DNA of 33,123 nt, taken from positions 1-33,123 of the forward strand of contig CBDULX010000007.1 of assembly GCA_965368175.1 (NCBI GenBank), read 5' to 3'. The notes below the pieces were generated by a model. The model did not search any database and was not told the origin of the DNA. It worked only from the letters and a program-made list of their open reading frames with translations. This DNA is from CBDULX01 sp965368175 (GTDB lineage: Bacteria > Pseudomonadota > Gammaproteobacteria > SZUA-229). The translations under genes were made by a program, and so were the position numbers. Below are positions 14,101-22,945 of this stretch, one piece after another. Each line of letters starts with the position of its first letter. Positions within the stretch are counted from its first letter, which is position 1.

Positions 14101-17100
14101 TCACTGCTGTGGAGGAGCTTCCTGATCAGTCTCTTCCGGGGCCGACAATAATTTAACCTCGGGTTTTTCCCAACTGCCCCGGATCGAATACTTATATTCT
14201 GCTAATCGGTTAATACCGAGGATTTTCTGTACAAACATCACGGTTGCTGCCAGCGTCGGACCTCCCGCCACTGCACCCAGCACCGTCAGAGTACTACCCA
14301 CCCCTGGCAGCACTGTTACTATCTGATCATAATCTTCTGCACTAAGGCCTATTCGGCCTTTCATAGAAATTTCAGCCACCTTGCTATCAATATTCAAATT
14401 CGTGGTATAGGCATTGCCATTGGCAAAAGTAAAACTACCTTCTATTGAGTCAAAAGCAAAGCCTTCAGAAACCTGATTTCCGTAATCGAGTGATAACAGG
14501 GTCTCAAAATTCAATAAACCCAGTACTCTCCCTGCCCCTGGATTGATATCGAGTAGATGCCCATCCTCAAAATCAAGCGACATTTCACCATGTAATATGC
14601 GCCAGTCAAATTTATAAGGCTCGGCATACCATTGCCAGTTGATACTGGCCTGACCACTGGCTTTTTTAACCCCATCGGTAAGATCTACCTCAGTCAAAAA
14701 TTTACCAAAGTCATTACTGGTGATATTCATTTCCAGCGAAGTCACATGTTTATGTAGCCAGCTGCTGTGCCAGCTACCATTACCAATGATACTCAATGCC
14801 GGGCCATGCATCTCGAAATGATTGATATCCATACCCAGTTTGCTGCGTCTGGTTTCCAGACTGGCGTCGTTTACCTGTAAATCTTTCCAGATAACTTTGT
14901 GCGCCTGCAACTGAATATTAGGCAGATAATCTGGACCAACATCCAGCCTCGTATCCGATGCTCTGTCTTCTTCCGACTGCTTAAGATATGCTGCGAGATC
15001 AATAACATCAATATCCAGAGTTATTGGGTAATCAATACTGAAGTCCTGATTGAAACGGGCCTTACCTTTCAATATCGAAGAATCCATATCAACTCGCCAT
15101 AAATTATCCTTTCGCGTTGATTTCAGGCTGTAATGATTTTCAAATTCCATATCCAGTTGCAACTCACCACCCTTCAATAAACCCAGGTGCAGATTGAAAG
15201 GGGCCTGTATATCATCCGTTTTTTTAAAGGGTAAAGGCAGTTCGGTACTGATACCCGCCAGCCTTGATTCAGCATAAACGTCAAGATATGAGATGTCGTG
15301 TTCATAGGGAATATCAACCCTGATCTTCCAGTCCGATTCACCACTAATATATGGCTTCAATTGAGGCAAGGGAGCCAGTAAACTTAAGATCGGAATATGT
15401 CCGGCCACGGATACACGGGTCATTTTTCCAGTTTCATGTTTCACCGTGGCCACCGAAGCCTTGACAGGATAGCCATCCAGACTCGCAACCAGGTTATCAG
15501 CACGTACTTCCTGATCGTTAACAATCAGGTTCCCACGAACCCCTTTAAATTGATAACCTTCCCGTGGTAATAGAATATCGTTACCCTGAAAAGTGAGTCG
15601 ACTATTGAAGTGAACGGATTTATCCCCAACCAGTGGGATTTGTAGATTCAGAACCAGTCCGGATGTCCCCTGCGTTTTCATTCCAGTAACATAACTTCCA
15701 ACTATACCCTGCAGTGGACTATTGTCGATATATCTCAACAGATCAGGTAATGGCGATGTGATCCTGGTATCCACAGACAGGTGAGCTTTGGACAGGTTTT
15801 CAATTTCAACCGTAGTATTTTTTAAACTAGCCTCATAAACCTTAGCCTCACCCGATATATTCATGGCGCGTTTATGAAAACGAATGCTGGAGTTCATTTG
15901 AGTTATAGCCGGCCAGTTCGTCTGGTAATCCAGCACGGCATTTTCCACATCAAATAGCACTTCGAACATGCCCTGATTTTTGATGTAAGGATATTCGTCA
16001 ATTTTGCCATAAAGCAACAGGCCACCTTCCGGTATCCGTCCACTCACCAGAGCTCGATCCAGCCAGGCCACTGTTTTATTACCCATGATGGCCGTAGGTA
16101 GATAGAGCCCTTTATGACTGATATCACCATTATTGAAGCGAGTGATCAAATCAGCAAATACTGGTTCATCATCAGGTATTTTCACATGGATACGACTAGC
16201 CGTTTCCAGATAAGGCGTATTGGCCTGCAATTGCTGAGCGCGAATATGCCATGCTTTCAGTTCACGGCTCAGGTAGACATCACCTTTGAGGGTATCCAGA
16301 GCAATAGTATTTCGAAACAGCTCATTAAAATCCATGACGGTGTCGCTGGCATCCAGCCTTAACAGGGCAGTATTATTTTGATAGTGAAAATATCCGTCCA
16401 CTCCCTGGACAGATGGATATTCCTTACTGCTAAATCCCATATCCTCGAATCGAAAATTAACCTGACTCTCCATCGGTTTATTCAGGGGCAAGTGTAAATT
16501 CACCTGATACAAATCCCCCCTGGGCTGATGAGCTTCGATACTGTGCCACCAGTCCTGCTGATTTTCCGAATCCAGCAGATTCAGTAGTTCCATTAAATAC
16601 CCCAGACGCTCCAAACGGAGCAAGTTAGCCCCCATCTGTAAAGTCTTATCCCGATTATCCATCTTCACCGATATATCCGATGGAGTTATCTCCTGATTCA
16701 GTCTGGCCACTTTGAAATCACGCACCTCAAGATTCCAGCCATTGTCGCTTTCCTTCCACTGTAATCGTCCGCTAACACGATCCATTTGCCAGTTCTGGAT
16801 CTTGCGTTCTGGAAAACTGAGTGCCAGCCTGCTTCCAGTTAGCTCGACATCAACCTGTCGAAATTCACTGTTATCCCAGTCCAGCCAGACTCGAGCGTCA
16901 AGCTCTCCTTTACCGGTAAATGCCAGCTCATCAATATAGTCTTCGAACCAGCGATGAAGCTGAATTTTTTTCATTTCAACGAAAATTCGCCCCTGCCATA
17001 ACTGGGGTTTGTAAAGCGGCCCATCAACGTCGACTATCAGTTGCATGGCTTCGCCATAACGTGCGGGCAGTTCCATATCAATCGCCAGTTGATGTCGATT

Positions 17101-17709
17101 TCCATGATTGATTACAGAAACATTTACATTTTCAAGTTTGATCTGTCGATTATCGTAATGAGCGTCTTTCCAGAGTATGCGGCTTTGCAGTATATAGAGT
17201 GAGGTACTCTCTAGAAAATCCTGAATTTGCGCGGGTAGTGCAGCGCCAGCAGTCGCGACTACATCACCACTGGCTCGTGACGATAATTGTATACCCTGTA
17301 TTGACAACTGGCCTTTTGAATCGCGTTGTACAGCCAGATCCAGTCCCTTCAGAGTCACCTCACCCAGAGTTGGGCGTAAATTCTCAATGCTACTGATCCA
17401 GTCCAGACTGAGATCGATTTCATCCAGCTGTAAAATTGGTGGATAGCCTTTGATCTCCAGTAAACTGACATCCAGCAATTTTAATCTCGGCGTTAGCCAC
17501 TTAATATCGGTATCGATTTTACCGATCTCCACTACCAGACCGGAATGCTCGTTAATGAGCTGTTCTATTTCATCGGTGAAATCCGCAATATAGAGAATCG
17601 CGACACGCAGAGAGCTGAACATCACAGCCATAAATATCACTGCAATGGCTATGGCAGTGATAATACGGGAACGAATTATGTGGCTTTTTTTATCCAAGAT
17701 ATCTATCAA
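14101..17709 (-). CDS. yhdP: YhdP-family AsmA-like envelope protein
   Basis: 1202 residues (E. coli YhdP is 1266). One N-terminal membrane anchor (about 16-38, TAIAIAVIFMAVMFSSLRVAIL), then a very long periplasmic chain of beta-strand repeats, and the AsmA-like C-terminal block (ILHGEMSLDFEDGHLLDINPG ... LGLLNFETLLSLDYG ... GFAFDSIEGSFTFANG). AsmA-like proteins form bridge-shaped grooves that carry phospholipids from the inner to the outer membrane; YhdP is the fast transporter in E. coli. It starts 15 nt after rng, in the same operon. Confidence 0.93.
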   Translation of the reverse strand: MIDILDKKSHIIRSRIITAIAIAVIFMAVMFSSLRVAILYIADFTDEIEQLINEHSGLVVEIGKIDTDIKWLTPRLKLLDVSLLEIKGYPPILQLDEIDLSLDWISSIENLRPTLGEVTLKGLDLAVQRDSKGQLSIQGIQLSSRASGDVVATAGAALPAQIQDFLESTSLYILQSRILWKDAHYDNRQIKLENVNVSVINHGNRHQLAIDMELPARYGEAMQLIVDVDGPLYKPQLWQGRIFVEMKKIQLHRWFEDYIDELAFTGKGELDARVWLDWDNSEFRQVDVELTGSRLALSFPERKIQNWQMDRVSGRLQWKESDNGWNLEVRDFKVARLNQEITPSDISVKMDNRDKTLQMGANLLRLERLGYLMELLNLLDSENQQDWWHSIEAHQPRGDLYQVNLHLPLNKPMESQVNFRFEDMGFSSKEYPSVQGVDGYFHYQNNTALLRLDASDTVMDFNELFRNTIALDTLKGDVYLSRELKAWHIRAQQLQANTPYLETASRIHVKIPDDEPVFADLITRFNNGDISHKGLYLPTAIMGNKTVAWLDRALVSGRIPEGGLLLYGKIDEYPYIKNQGMFEVLFDVENAVLDYQTNWPAITQMNSSIRFHKRAMNISGEAKVYEASLKNTTVEIENLSKAHLSVDTRITSPLPDLLRYIDNSPLQGIVGSYVTGMKTQGTSGLVLNLQIPLVGDKSVHFNSRLTFQGNDILLPREGYQFKGVRGNLIVNDQEVRADNLVASLDGYPVKASVATVKHETGKMTRVSVAGHIPILSLLAPLPQLKPYISGESDWKIRVDIPYEHDISYLDVYAESRLAGISTELPLPFKKTDDIQAPFNLHLGLLKGGELQLDMEFENHYSLKSTRKDNLWRVDMDSSILKGKARFNQDFSIDYPITLDIDVIDLAAYLKQSEEDRASDTRLDVGPDYLPNIQLQAHKVIWKDLQVNDASLETRRSKLGMDINHFEMHGPALSIIGNGSWHSSWLHKHVTSLEMNITSNDFGKFLTEVDLTDGVKKASGQASINWQWYAEPYKFDWRILHGEMSLDFEDGHLLDINPGAGRVLGLLNFETLLSLDYGNQVSEGFAFDSIEGSFTFANGNAYTTNLNIDSKVAEISMKGRIGLSAEDYDQIVTVLPGVGSTLTVLGAVAGGPTLAATVMFVQKILGINRLAEYKYSIRGSWEKPEVKLLSAPEETDQEAPPQQ

Positions 17710-17724
17710 AAGCTAAGCCTGGGC

Positions 17725-19197
17725 CTACAGAATGACCACATCATATTGCTCCTGGGTATACAGTGCTTCCACCTGGAGCTTGATTGGGGTATCAATAAAT
17801 TCTTCCAGTTCCGCCAGGCTGGTGGATTCCTCATCGACCAGAAGATCAATCACGTCCTGTGACGCCAGTACCAGCAACTGACGTGCATCGAATTGGCGAG
17901 CTTCCCTCAAAATTTCACGAAATATTTCATAGCATACGGTTTCTGCACTCTTTACCGAACCTCGACCATCACAAATTGGACATACTTCACATAATATGTG
18001 CTCCAGGCTTTCTCTGGTCCGCTTGCGGGTCATTTCCACCAGCCCCAGTGACGAAACATCACAGACATGACTTCGGGCATGGTCTTTCTCCAGTGCCTTT
18101 TCCAGTGCCCTCAGTACCAGTCGTCGATGCTCTTCTTCCCCCATGTCGATAAAATCAATAATGATAATGCCACCCAGATTACGCAGTCGTAACTGGCGAG
18201 CAATAGCATGAGCCGCTTCCAGATTGGTTTTGAAAATAGTCTCTTCAAGATTTCGATGGCCGACAAATGCACCGGTATTGATATCGATGGTCGTCATGGC
18301 TTCGGTCTGGTCAATGATCAGATAACCTCCAGACTTCAGGTGCACCTTACGTTCAAGGCTTTTCTGAATTTCATCTTCCACACCATAGAGATCAAAAATA
18401 GGTCGCTCACCTGGATAATGCTCGATGACCGTTCTGGCCTCTGGCACAAATCGCGTGGCGAAATCATTCATCCGACGCCAGGTCTCCCTGGAATCGACAC
18501 GAATTTTTTCCAGGTCGTCATCAATCATATCCCGCAATACCCGCATGAACAAAGGCAGGTCTTCATGAATAACATTTCCAGCCTTAGTATGGCTGTAAGT
18601 TTCGCTAATTGATTCCCACAGTTTGTTTAAATAGGTGACATCGTTACCGAGAGATTCGGGCGAAGCTGATTCAGCAGCGGTACGAATGATATAGCCCGAA
18701 TCACCCATTATTTCTTCATGCAGCATTAGCATGTCACGTAAGCGATCACGTTCAGTTTCATCTTCAATACGAGTAGAAATACCGATATTATTCGCTTTCG
18801 GCATGAACACCAGATAACGGGAAGGAATAGTGATATGAGACGTCAGTCTCGCACCCTTGGTGCCCATAGGATCTTTAATGACCTGCACCAGGATTTCATC
18901 ACCTTCATGTAGCAGGCTGGCAATGGATGGGCGCGCTCCATTACCATTGACTGACTCTTTCGCAAAGCCTGTATTAATAATATCGGAAACATGCAAAAAC
19001 GCAGCCCTGTCCATACCCACTTCGATGAAGGCAGCTTCCATTCCAGGCAGTACCCGGCATACTTTACCCTTATAGATATTACCAACCAGACCCCGATTCC
19101 GGCTTCGCTCAATATAGAGTTCCTGTAATACACCATTTTCCAGGATTGCCACTCGGGTTTCCTGTGGTGTTACATTAATTAATATCTCTTTACTCAT
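17725..19197 (-). CDS. rng: Ribonuclease G
   Basis: 490 residues (E. coli 489). N-terminal S1-like domain (GNIYKGKVCRVLPGMEAAFIEVG), RNase H-like core, the catalytic metal site in GGIIIIDFIDM, and the zinc-link cysteines in CEVCPICDGRGSVKS near residue 412. The C-terminus stops after the small domain, without the long disordered tail of RNase E. It matures the 16S rRNA 5' end and cleaves some mRNAs. Upstream maf and downstream yhdP lie within 20 nt. Confidence 0.95.
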   Translation of the reverse strand: MSKEILINVTPQETRVAILENGVLQELYIERSRNRGLVGNIYKGKVCRVLPGMEAAFIEVGMDRAAFLHVSDIINTGFAKESVNGNGARPSIASLLHEGDEILVQVIKDPMGTKGARLTSHITIPSRYLVFMPKANNIGISTRIEDETERDRLRDMLMLHEEIMGDSGYIIRTAAESASPESLGNDVTYLNKLWESISETYSHTKAGNVIHEDLPLFMRVLRDMIDDDLEKIRVDSRETWRRMNDFATRFVPEARTVIEHYPGERPIFDLYGVEDEIQKSLERKVHLKSGGYLIIDQTEAMTTIDINTGAFVGHRNLEETIFKTNLEAAHAIARQLRLRNLGGIIIIDFIDMGEEEHRRLVLRALEKALEKDHARSHVCDVSSLGLVEMTRKRTRESLEHILCEVCPICDGRGSVKSAETVCYEIFREILREARQFDARQLLVLASQDVIDLLVDEESTSLAELEEFIDTPIKLQVEALYTQEQYDVVIL

Positions 19198-19213
19198 GAT
19201 CTAATATATTGCA

Positions 19214-19786
19214 TCACAGCAACTCGATTCCAAATTGTTTTAATAATTCTGCAGTTTCAAATAATGGCAAACCCATAACTCCGGAATAACTACCATCCAG
19301 TCGCTCGATGAATTGGGCTGCCAGTCCCTGTATACCATAACCACCAGCTTTGTCCGCTGGCTCACCGCTGTCCCAGTAAGCTTCAGTTTCAGCAGGGGTC
19401 ATTTGTCTGAAATACACCTTACTTCGACTTAAACTACAGCTGGATTGTTCACCATCCACCATAGCAACGGCGGTTATCACTTCGTGGCAGTGCCCAGACA
19501 GAGCGGCCAGCATTGCCAAACCATCCTCTTTGTTGCGGGGTTTACCTAAAATCTTTCCGTTGAATACAACTATAGTATCCGAACCCAGCACAGGCAGTTT
19601 GTCAGTCTGGCGCAGGTAACCCGTCTGAGCCTTTTCCAGTGCCAGACGACAGGCGAAATCCTGGGGTAACTCATCGCTACCTGGTGTCTCATCAATATCC
19701 ACCGGCAACAGCCGATATTGAACACCAATCTGATCCAGCAACTGCTGACGCCTGGGGGAAGCGGATGCCAGAGTAATCAATTTCAT
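19214..19786 (-). CDS. maf: Maf-family nucleoside triphosphate pyrophosphatase (YhdE type)
   Basis: 190 residues (E. coli YhdE 197). It begins ITLASASPRRQQLLDQIG, has the catalytic DTIVVFNGKILGKP segment and the GEPADKAGGYGIQG motif that distinguishes YhdE-type (dTTP/UTP) enzymes from YceF. It hydrolyses dTTP, UTP and modified nucleotides to monophosphates, a house-cleaning activity. The position next to rng matches E. coli. 12 nt separate it from rlmH. Confidence 0.92.
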   Translation of the reverse strand: MKLITLASASPRRQQLLDQIGVQYRLLPVDIDETPGSDELPQDFACRLALEKAQTGYLRQTDKLPVLGSDTIVVFNGKILGKPRNKEDGLAMLAALSGHCHEVITAVAMVDGEQSSCSLSRSKVYFRQMTPAETEAYWDSGEPADKAGGYGIQGLAAQFIERLDGSYSGVMGLPLFETAELLKQFGIELL

Positions 19787-19798
19787 AGTCTTATGTTT

Positions 19799-20269
19799 CT
19801 AGGCTCTGTGATAAGGATGGTTGCGTAACACCGACCAGGCACGATACAGCTGTTCGGCCAGGATGACCCTTACCAGCGGGTGAGGAAAAGTTAACGGGGA
19901 TAATGACCAGTATTCGTCGGCCTGATCAAGACACGCCTGAGACAGGCCATCCGGTCCTCCTACCAGCAAAGCAACATCCTGACCGGACAGCATCCACTGA
20001 CCTAAACGTGCGGCCAGCTGCTCAGTACTCCAGGCTTTGCCCTTCACATCCAGTGCTACGATATGATTATTTTTCGAAATGGCCGACTGAATCCGCTGGC
20101 CTTCTTCCTGCATAATACGGCTGATATCGGCATTCTTGCCCCGCTTACCGGGGCTTATCTCCCTGAGGAGAAGCTGGGCTTCGGCAGGCAATCGCTGTGC
20201 ATATTCCTGATATCCCTGCTCAACCCAGGCAGGCATTTTTTGGCCGACTGCCAGTAGGTGTATTTTCAT
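19799..20269 (-). CDS. rlmH: 23S rRNA pseudouridine-1915 N3-methyltransferase RlmH
   Basis: 156 residues (E. coli 155). SPOUT fold with the S-adenosylmethionine-binding knot VALLVGGPDGLSQ and LSPLTFPHPLVRVILAEQLYRAW; ends RNHPYHRA as in the family. It methylates pseudouridine 1915 in helix 69 of the assembled 70S ribosome. 8 nt from rsfS, the usual partner. Confidence 0.96.
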   Translation of the reverse strand: MKIHLLAVGQKMPAWVEQGYQEYAQRLPAEAQLLLREISPGKRGKNADISRIMQEEGQRIQSAISKNNHIVALDVKGKAWSTEQLAARLGQWMLSGQDVALLVGGPDGLSQACLDQADEYWSLSPLTFPHPLVRVILAEQLYRAWSVLRNHPYHRA

Positions 20270-20277
20270 TAATTAAA

Positions 20278-20625
20278 TTAAATAACGTTACGCTCCTCTG
20301 AGGCATCAATATCCCAGAGTTTCTCCAGATCATAAAATTCGCGAATATGGGGCTGCATCACATGCACCACTACATCTCCAAGGTCCACCAGTACCCACTC
20401 GCCCTGTTCCTCACCTTCCACACCCAAAGGCATCACACCTGCATGTTTGGCTTCCGCCGCCACATTATTGGCAATGGAGTTAACATGGCGGCTGGAGGTG
20501 CCGCTGGCGATAATCATAATATCGGTAACACTGGTTTTGCCTTTGACATCCAGTTCACGGATATCTTCACCCTTAAGGTCTTCGATGGCGGTGATCACCA
20601 GCTGTTTCAATTCATCTGCTTGCAT
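20278..20625 (-). CDS. rsfS: Ribosomal silencing factor RsfS
   Basis: 115 residues (E. coli 105). The conserved core KTSVTDIMIIASGTSSRHVNSIA, then GVEGEEQGEWVLVDLGDVVVHVM and the terminal REFYDLEKLW, define the family. RsfS binds uL14 on the 50S subunit and blocks subunit joining under starvation. Its start overlaps the end of nadD by 14 nt, so translation is coupled. Confidence 0.96.
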   Translation of the reverse strand: MQADELKQLVITAIEDLKGEDIRELDVKGKTSVTDIMIIASGTSSRHVNSIANNVAAEAKHAGVMPLGVEGEEQGEWVLVDLGDVVVHVMQPHIREFYDLEKLWDIDASEERNVI

Positions 20626-21244
20626 AATGTTCGAGTATCTCTCTAACTTGTTCCGGTACCAGATAACGGATACTTCGTCCGGCAGCCAGGTTGCGACGGA
20701 TTCCGGTGGCCGATATATCCAGTAAAGTCACCGATTGTAACAGGATTTGCCCCGACTGACCGGGGGATAGTTGCTCTGGCCGATCCAGTAAGCGTGATTC
20801 AATCAATGGCTGATACTCGCCGAAATCCTCCAGCGGACAGCCAGGCCGGGTCATCACCACCAGATGGCACAGATCCAGTATAGACTGCCAGCGATGCCAA
20901 TGGGTAATACCGGCAAAAGCATCCATACCCATAATCAAACACAGCCCCTGGTCCGGAAATTCCCGCTGCAAATCCTCCAGCGTGTCAACCATGTAAGAGA
21001 CTCCCTGCCGTTGTAACTCACGCTCATCCAGCACAAATTCCGGCACGTCGGCAATCGCCAGCGTCACCAGTTGCCGCCTTAGTTCGGCATCCAGCCAGGG
21101 CTGGTCTCGATGGGGTGGAACCTTATTCGGTATAAAACGTATCTGTTTAAGGCCAAGCACCTGCATAACTTCTAAAGCAGTACGTAAATGTCCATAATGA
21201 ATCGGATCAAAGGTACCGCCTAAAATGCCAATCATTCCAGCCAT
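20612..21244 (-). CDS. nadD: Nicotinate-nucleotide adenylyltransferase
   Basis: 210 residues (E. coli 213). Nucleotidyl-transferase signature GGTFDPIHYGH (9-19), MGMDAFAGITHWHRWQ (105-120) and the ISATGIR motif (177-183). It makes deamido-NAD from NaMN and ATP. A second ATG at codon 4 gives a family-like start too; the upstream one is kept because both share the same weak GGC/CAGG leader. First gene of the long operon ending at the nitrilase gene. Confidence 0.95.
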   Translation of the reverse strand: MAGMIGILGGTFDPIHYGHLRTALEVMQVLGLKQIRFIPNKVPPHRDQPWLDAELRRQLVTLAIADVPEFVLDERELQRQGVSYMVDTLEDLQREFPDQGLCLIMGMDAFAGITHWHRWQSILDLCHLVVMTRPGCPLEDFGEYQPLIESRLLDRPEQLSPGQSGQILLQSVTLLDISATGIRRNLAAGRSIRYLVPEQVREILEHYASR

Positions 21245-21405
21245 GCCTGTTTAAAATAGCTATTCAGAAATATCCCGCCAGTTTCACAAACCATATCCTG
21301 CAAATATTCCAATGTTTAGCGCATCCAGGACTGTTTATCTACCTTCAAGGCCACCCTGATTAATTTGTCATTACCACCAGAGGACGACAAAAAATCAGAA
21401 TGCTT

Positions 21406-21467
21406 TTAACTTACAACTGCCCACTTATAACTACAAACTTAATCTTGTAACTTGTTAACTTACAACT
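21406..21467. repeat. Degenerate 7-bp tandem repeats downstream of proA
   Basis: TAACTTACAACT, ACTTATAACT, CTTGTAACTTG and TTAACTTACAACT units, spaced roughly by sevens, follow the pattern ACTTAYR. They end at the proA stop codon. The same unit is far more regular at 22871-22926. The remainder of 21245-21465 shows no gene. Confidence 0.6.
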
Positions 21468-22728
21468 ATTCCCGTATATGCCCATCACCCAGCACAATAT
21501 ATTTCTGCGAGGTCAAACCTTCCAGCCCCACGGGTCCACGGGCATGCAACTTGTCGGTACTAATACCAATTTCTGCACCAAGGCCGAATTCAAAACCATC
21601 GGCAAAACGAGTGGACGCATTCACCATTACCGAGCTGGAGTCCACTTCACGCAGGAAACGACGCGCCCGGGTATAGTCCTCAGTAATAATCGAGTCTGTA
21701 TGGTGTGAGCCATAGTGATTAATATGTGACATTGCAGCATCAATATCGGCCACTACACGGATGGCCAGCACAGGAGCCAGATATTCAGTACTCCAGTCCT
21801 CTTCAGTGGCCGAATGGATGCCGCTGATTATATCCCGGGTATGCTCGCAACCACGTAGCTCAACGCCTTTAGCCTGATACTGCTTTGCCAGTTCAGGCAG
21901 TACCTGTTTAGCCACAGCCTGATGCACCAGCAATGTTTCCATAGCATTACATACTCCATATCGATGGGTCTTGGAGTTCACCGCTACCCGGATAGCCTTG
22001 TCGAAATCCGCTTTGTCATCGATGTAAACATGACAAATCCCGTCCAGATGCTTGATCACCGGCACCCGAGCCTCCTTACTGATGCGTTCAATCAAGCCTT
22101 TACCACCACGGGGAATAATGACATCAACATAGGCGTTCGAAGTAATCAGCTGCCCCACTGCAGCCCTGTCGGTAGTCTCCACCACCTGCACAGCCTGTTC
22201 TGGCAGGCCTGCACTTACCAGTCCCTGCTGAATACACTTCGCCACAGCTTTGTTGGAATTTATGGCCTCGGAGCCGCCACGCAAAATGGTGGCATTCCCG
22301 GATTTCAGGCACAGTGCTGCTGCATCGGCGGTTACATTGGGTCGTGACTCATAGATGATACCGATCACTCCCAAAGGCACCCGCATCCTGCCCACCTGAA
22401 TTCCGCTAGGGCGATAAGCCATATTGCTAACCTCACCGACGGGATCCGGTAGACCGGCAACCTGCCTCAAACCTTCAGACATAGCGGCGATGCGGCCGCC
22501 ATTCAGCTCCAGTCGATCTAACATGGCATCATCGAGACCGTTAGCCCTGGCTGATGCCAGATCTTTGGCATTTTCTGCTTTCAGTTCATCGGCAGCCGCA
22601 TCAATAGCATCGGCAATGGCCAGCAAGGCCCGATTCTTATCACCGGTATTGGCCCGGGCCATGCCCACGGAAGCTTCACGGGCCTGCTGCCCCAGCTGTC
22701 GTATATAACGGCTTACATCATCAGTCAT
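21466..22728 (-). CDS. proA: Gamma-glutamyl phosphate reductase
   Basis: 420 residues (E. coli 417). Aldehyde-dehydrogenase-like fold. NADPH-binding RPNVTADAAALCLKSGNA (129-146) and the active-site cysteine C260 in THRYGVCNAMETLLVH. It reduces gamma-glutamyl phosphate to the semialdehyde in proline synthesis. proB is not in the window. The proA-nadD-rsfS-rlmH order is as in Pseudomonas, but here 221 bp with repeats separate proA from nadD. The ATG at 22728 starts MTDDVSRYIRQLG. Confidence 0.96.
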   Translation of the reverse strand: MTDDVSRYIRQLGQQAREASVGMARANTGDKNRALLAIADAIDAAADELKAENAKDLASARANGLDDAMLDRLELNGGRIAAMSEGLRQVAGLPDPVGEVSNMAYRPSGIQVGRMRVPLGVIGIIYESRPNVTADAAALCLKSGNATILRGGSEAINSNKAVAKCIQQGLVSAGLPEQAVQVVETTDRAAVGQLITSNAYVDVIIPRGGKGLIERISKEARVPVIKHLDGICHVYIDDKADFDKAIRVAVNSKTHRYGVCNAMETLLVHQAVAKQVLPELAKQYQAKGVELRGCEHTRDIISGIHSATEEDWSTEYLAPVLAIRVVADIDAAMSHINHYGSHHTDSIITEDYTRARRFLREVDSSSVMVNASTRFADGFEFGLGAEIGISTDKLHARGPVGLEGLTSQKYIVLGDGHIRE

Positions 22729-22811
22729 AATTGAAAATCATCGTTGATTAGCTTGAATACAAGGGGTTAATAATAACGTTTTTGGAGCTTTTTTGATATG
22801 GCTGAAAACAG

Positions 22812-22926
22812 AGTTATAAGTTACAAGTTACAAGTTATAAGTTGTAAGCTTCAGATTCAGATTTGGATTTGTAACTTACGACTTACGACTTACGACTTAC
22901 GACTTACAACTTATAACTTACAACTT
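22812..22926. repeat. Inverted cluster of 7-bp tandem repeats upstream of proA
   Basis: On the plus strand, about five TAYAAGT units (22812-22849) are followed by a 21-bp spacer and then about eight ACTTAYR units (22871-22926), of which four in a row are ACTTACG. The two blocks are mutual reverse complements, so the region could fold into a long stem or act as an array of short binding sites. It sits between the DUF1631 gene end and the proA start. The same unit recurs at 21406-21467 and 33101-33123. Confidence 0.8.
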
Positions 22927-22945
22927 CTGTATATTTGAGCATTTA

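Noticed and set aside
22812..22926. Possible CRISPR array
   Set aside because: Units are 7 bp with no unique spacers, and there are no cas genes.
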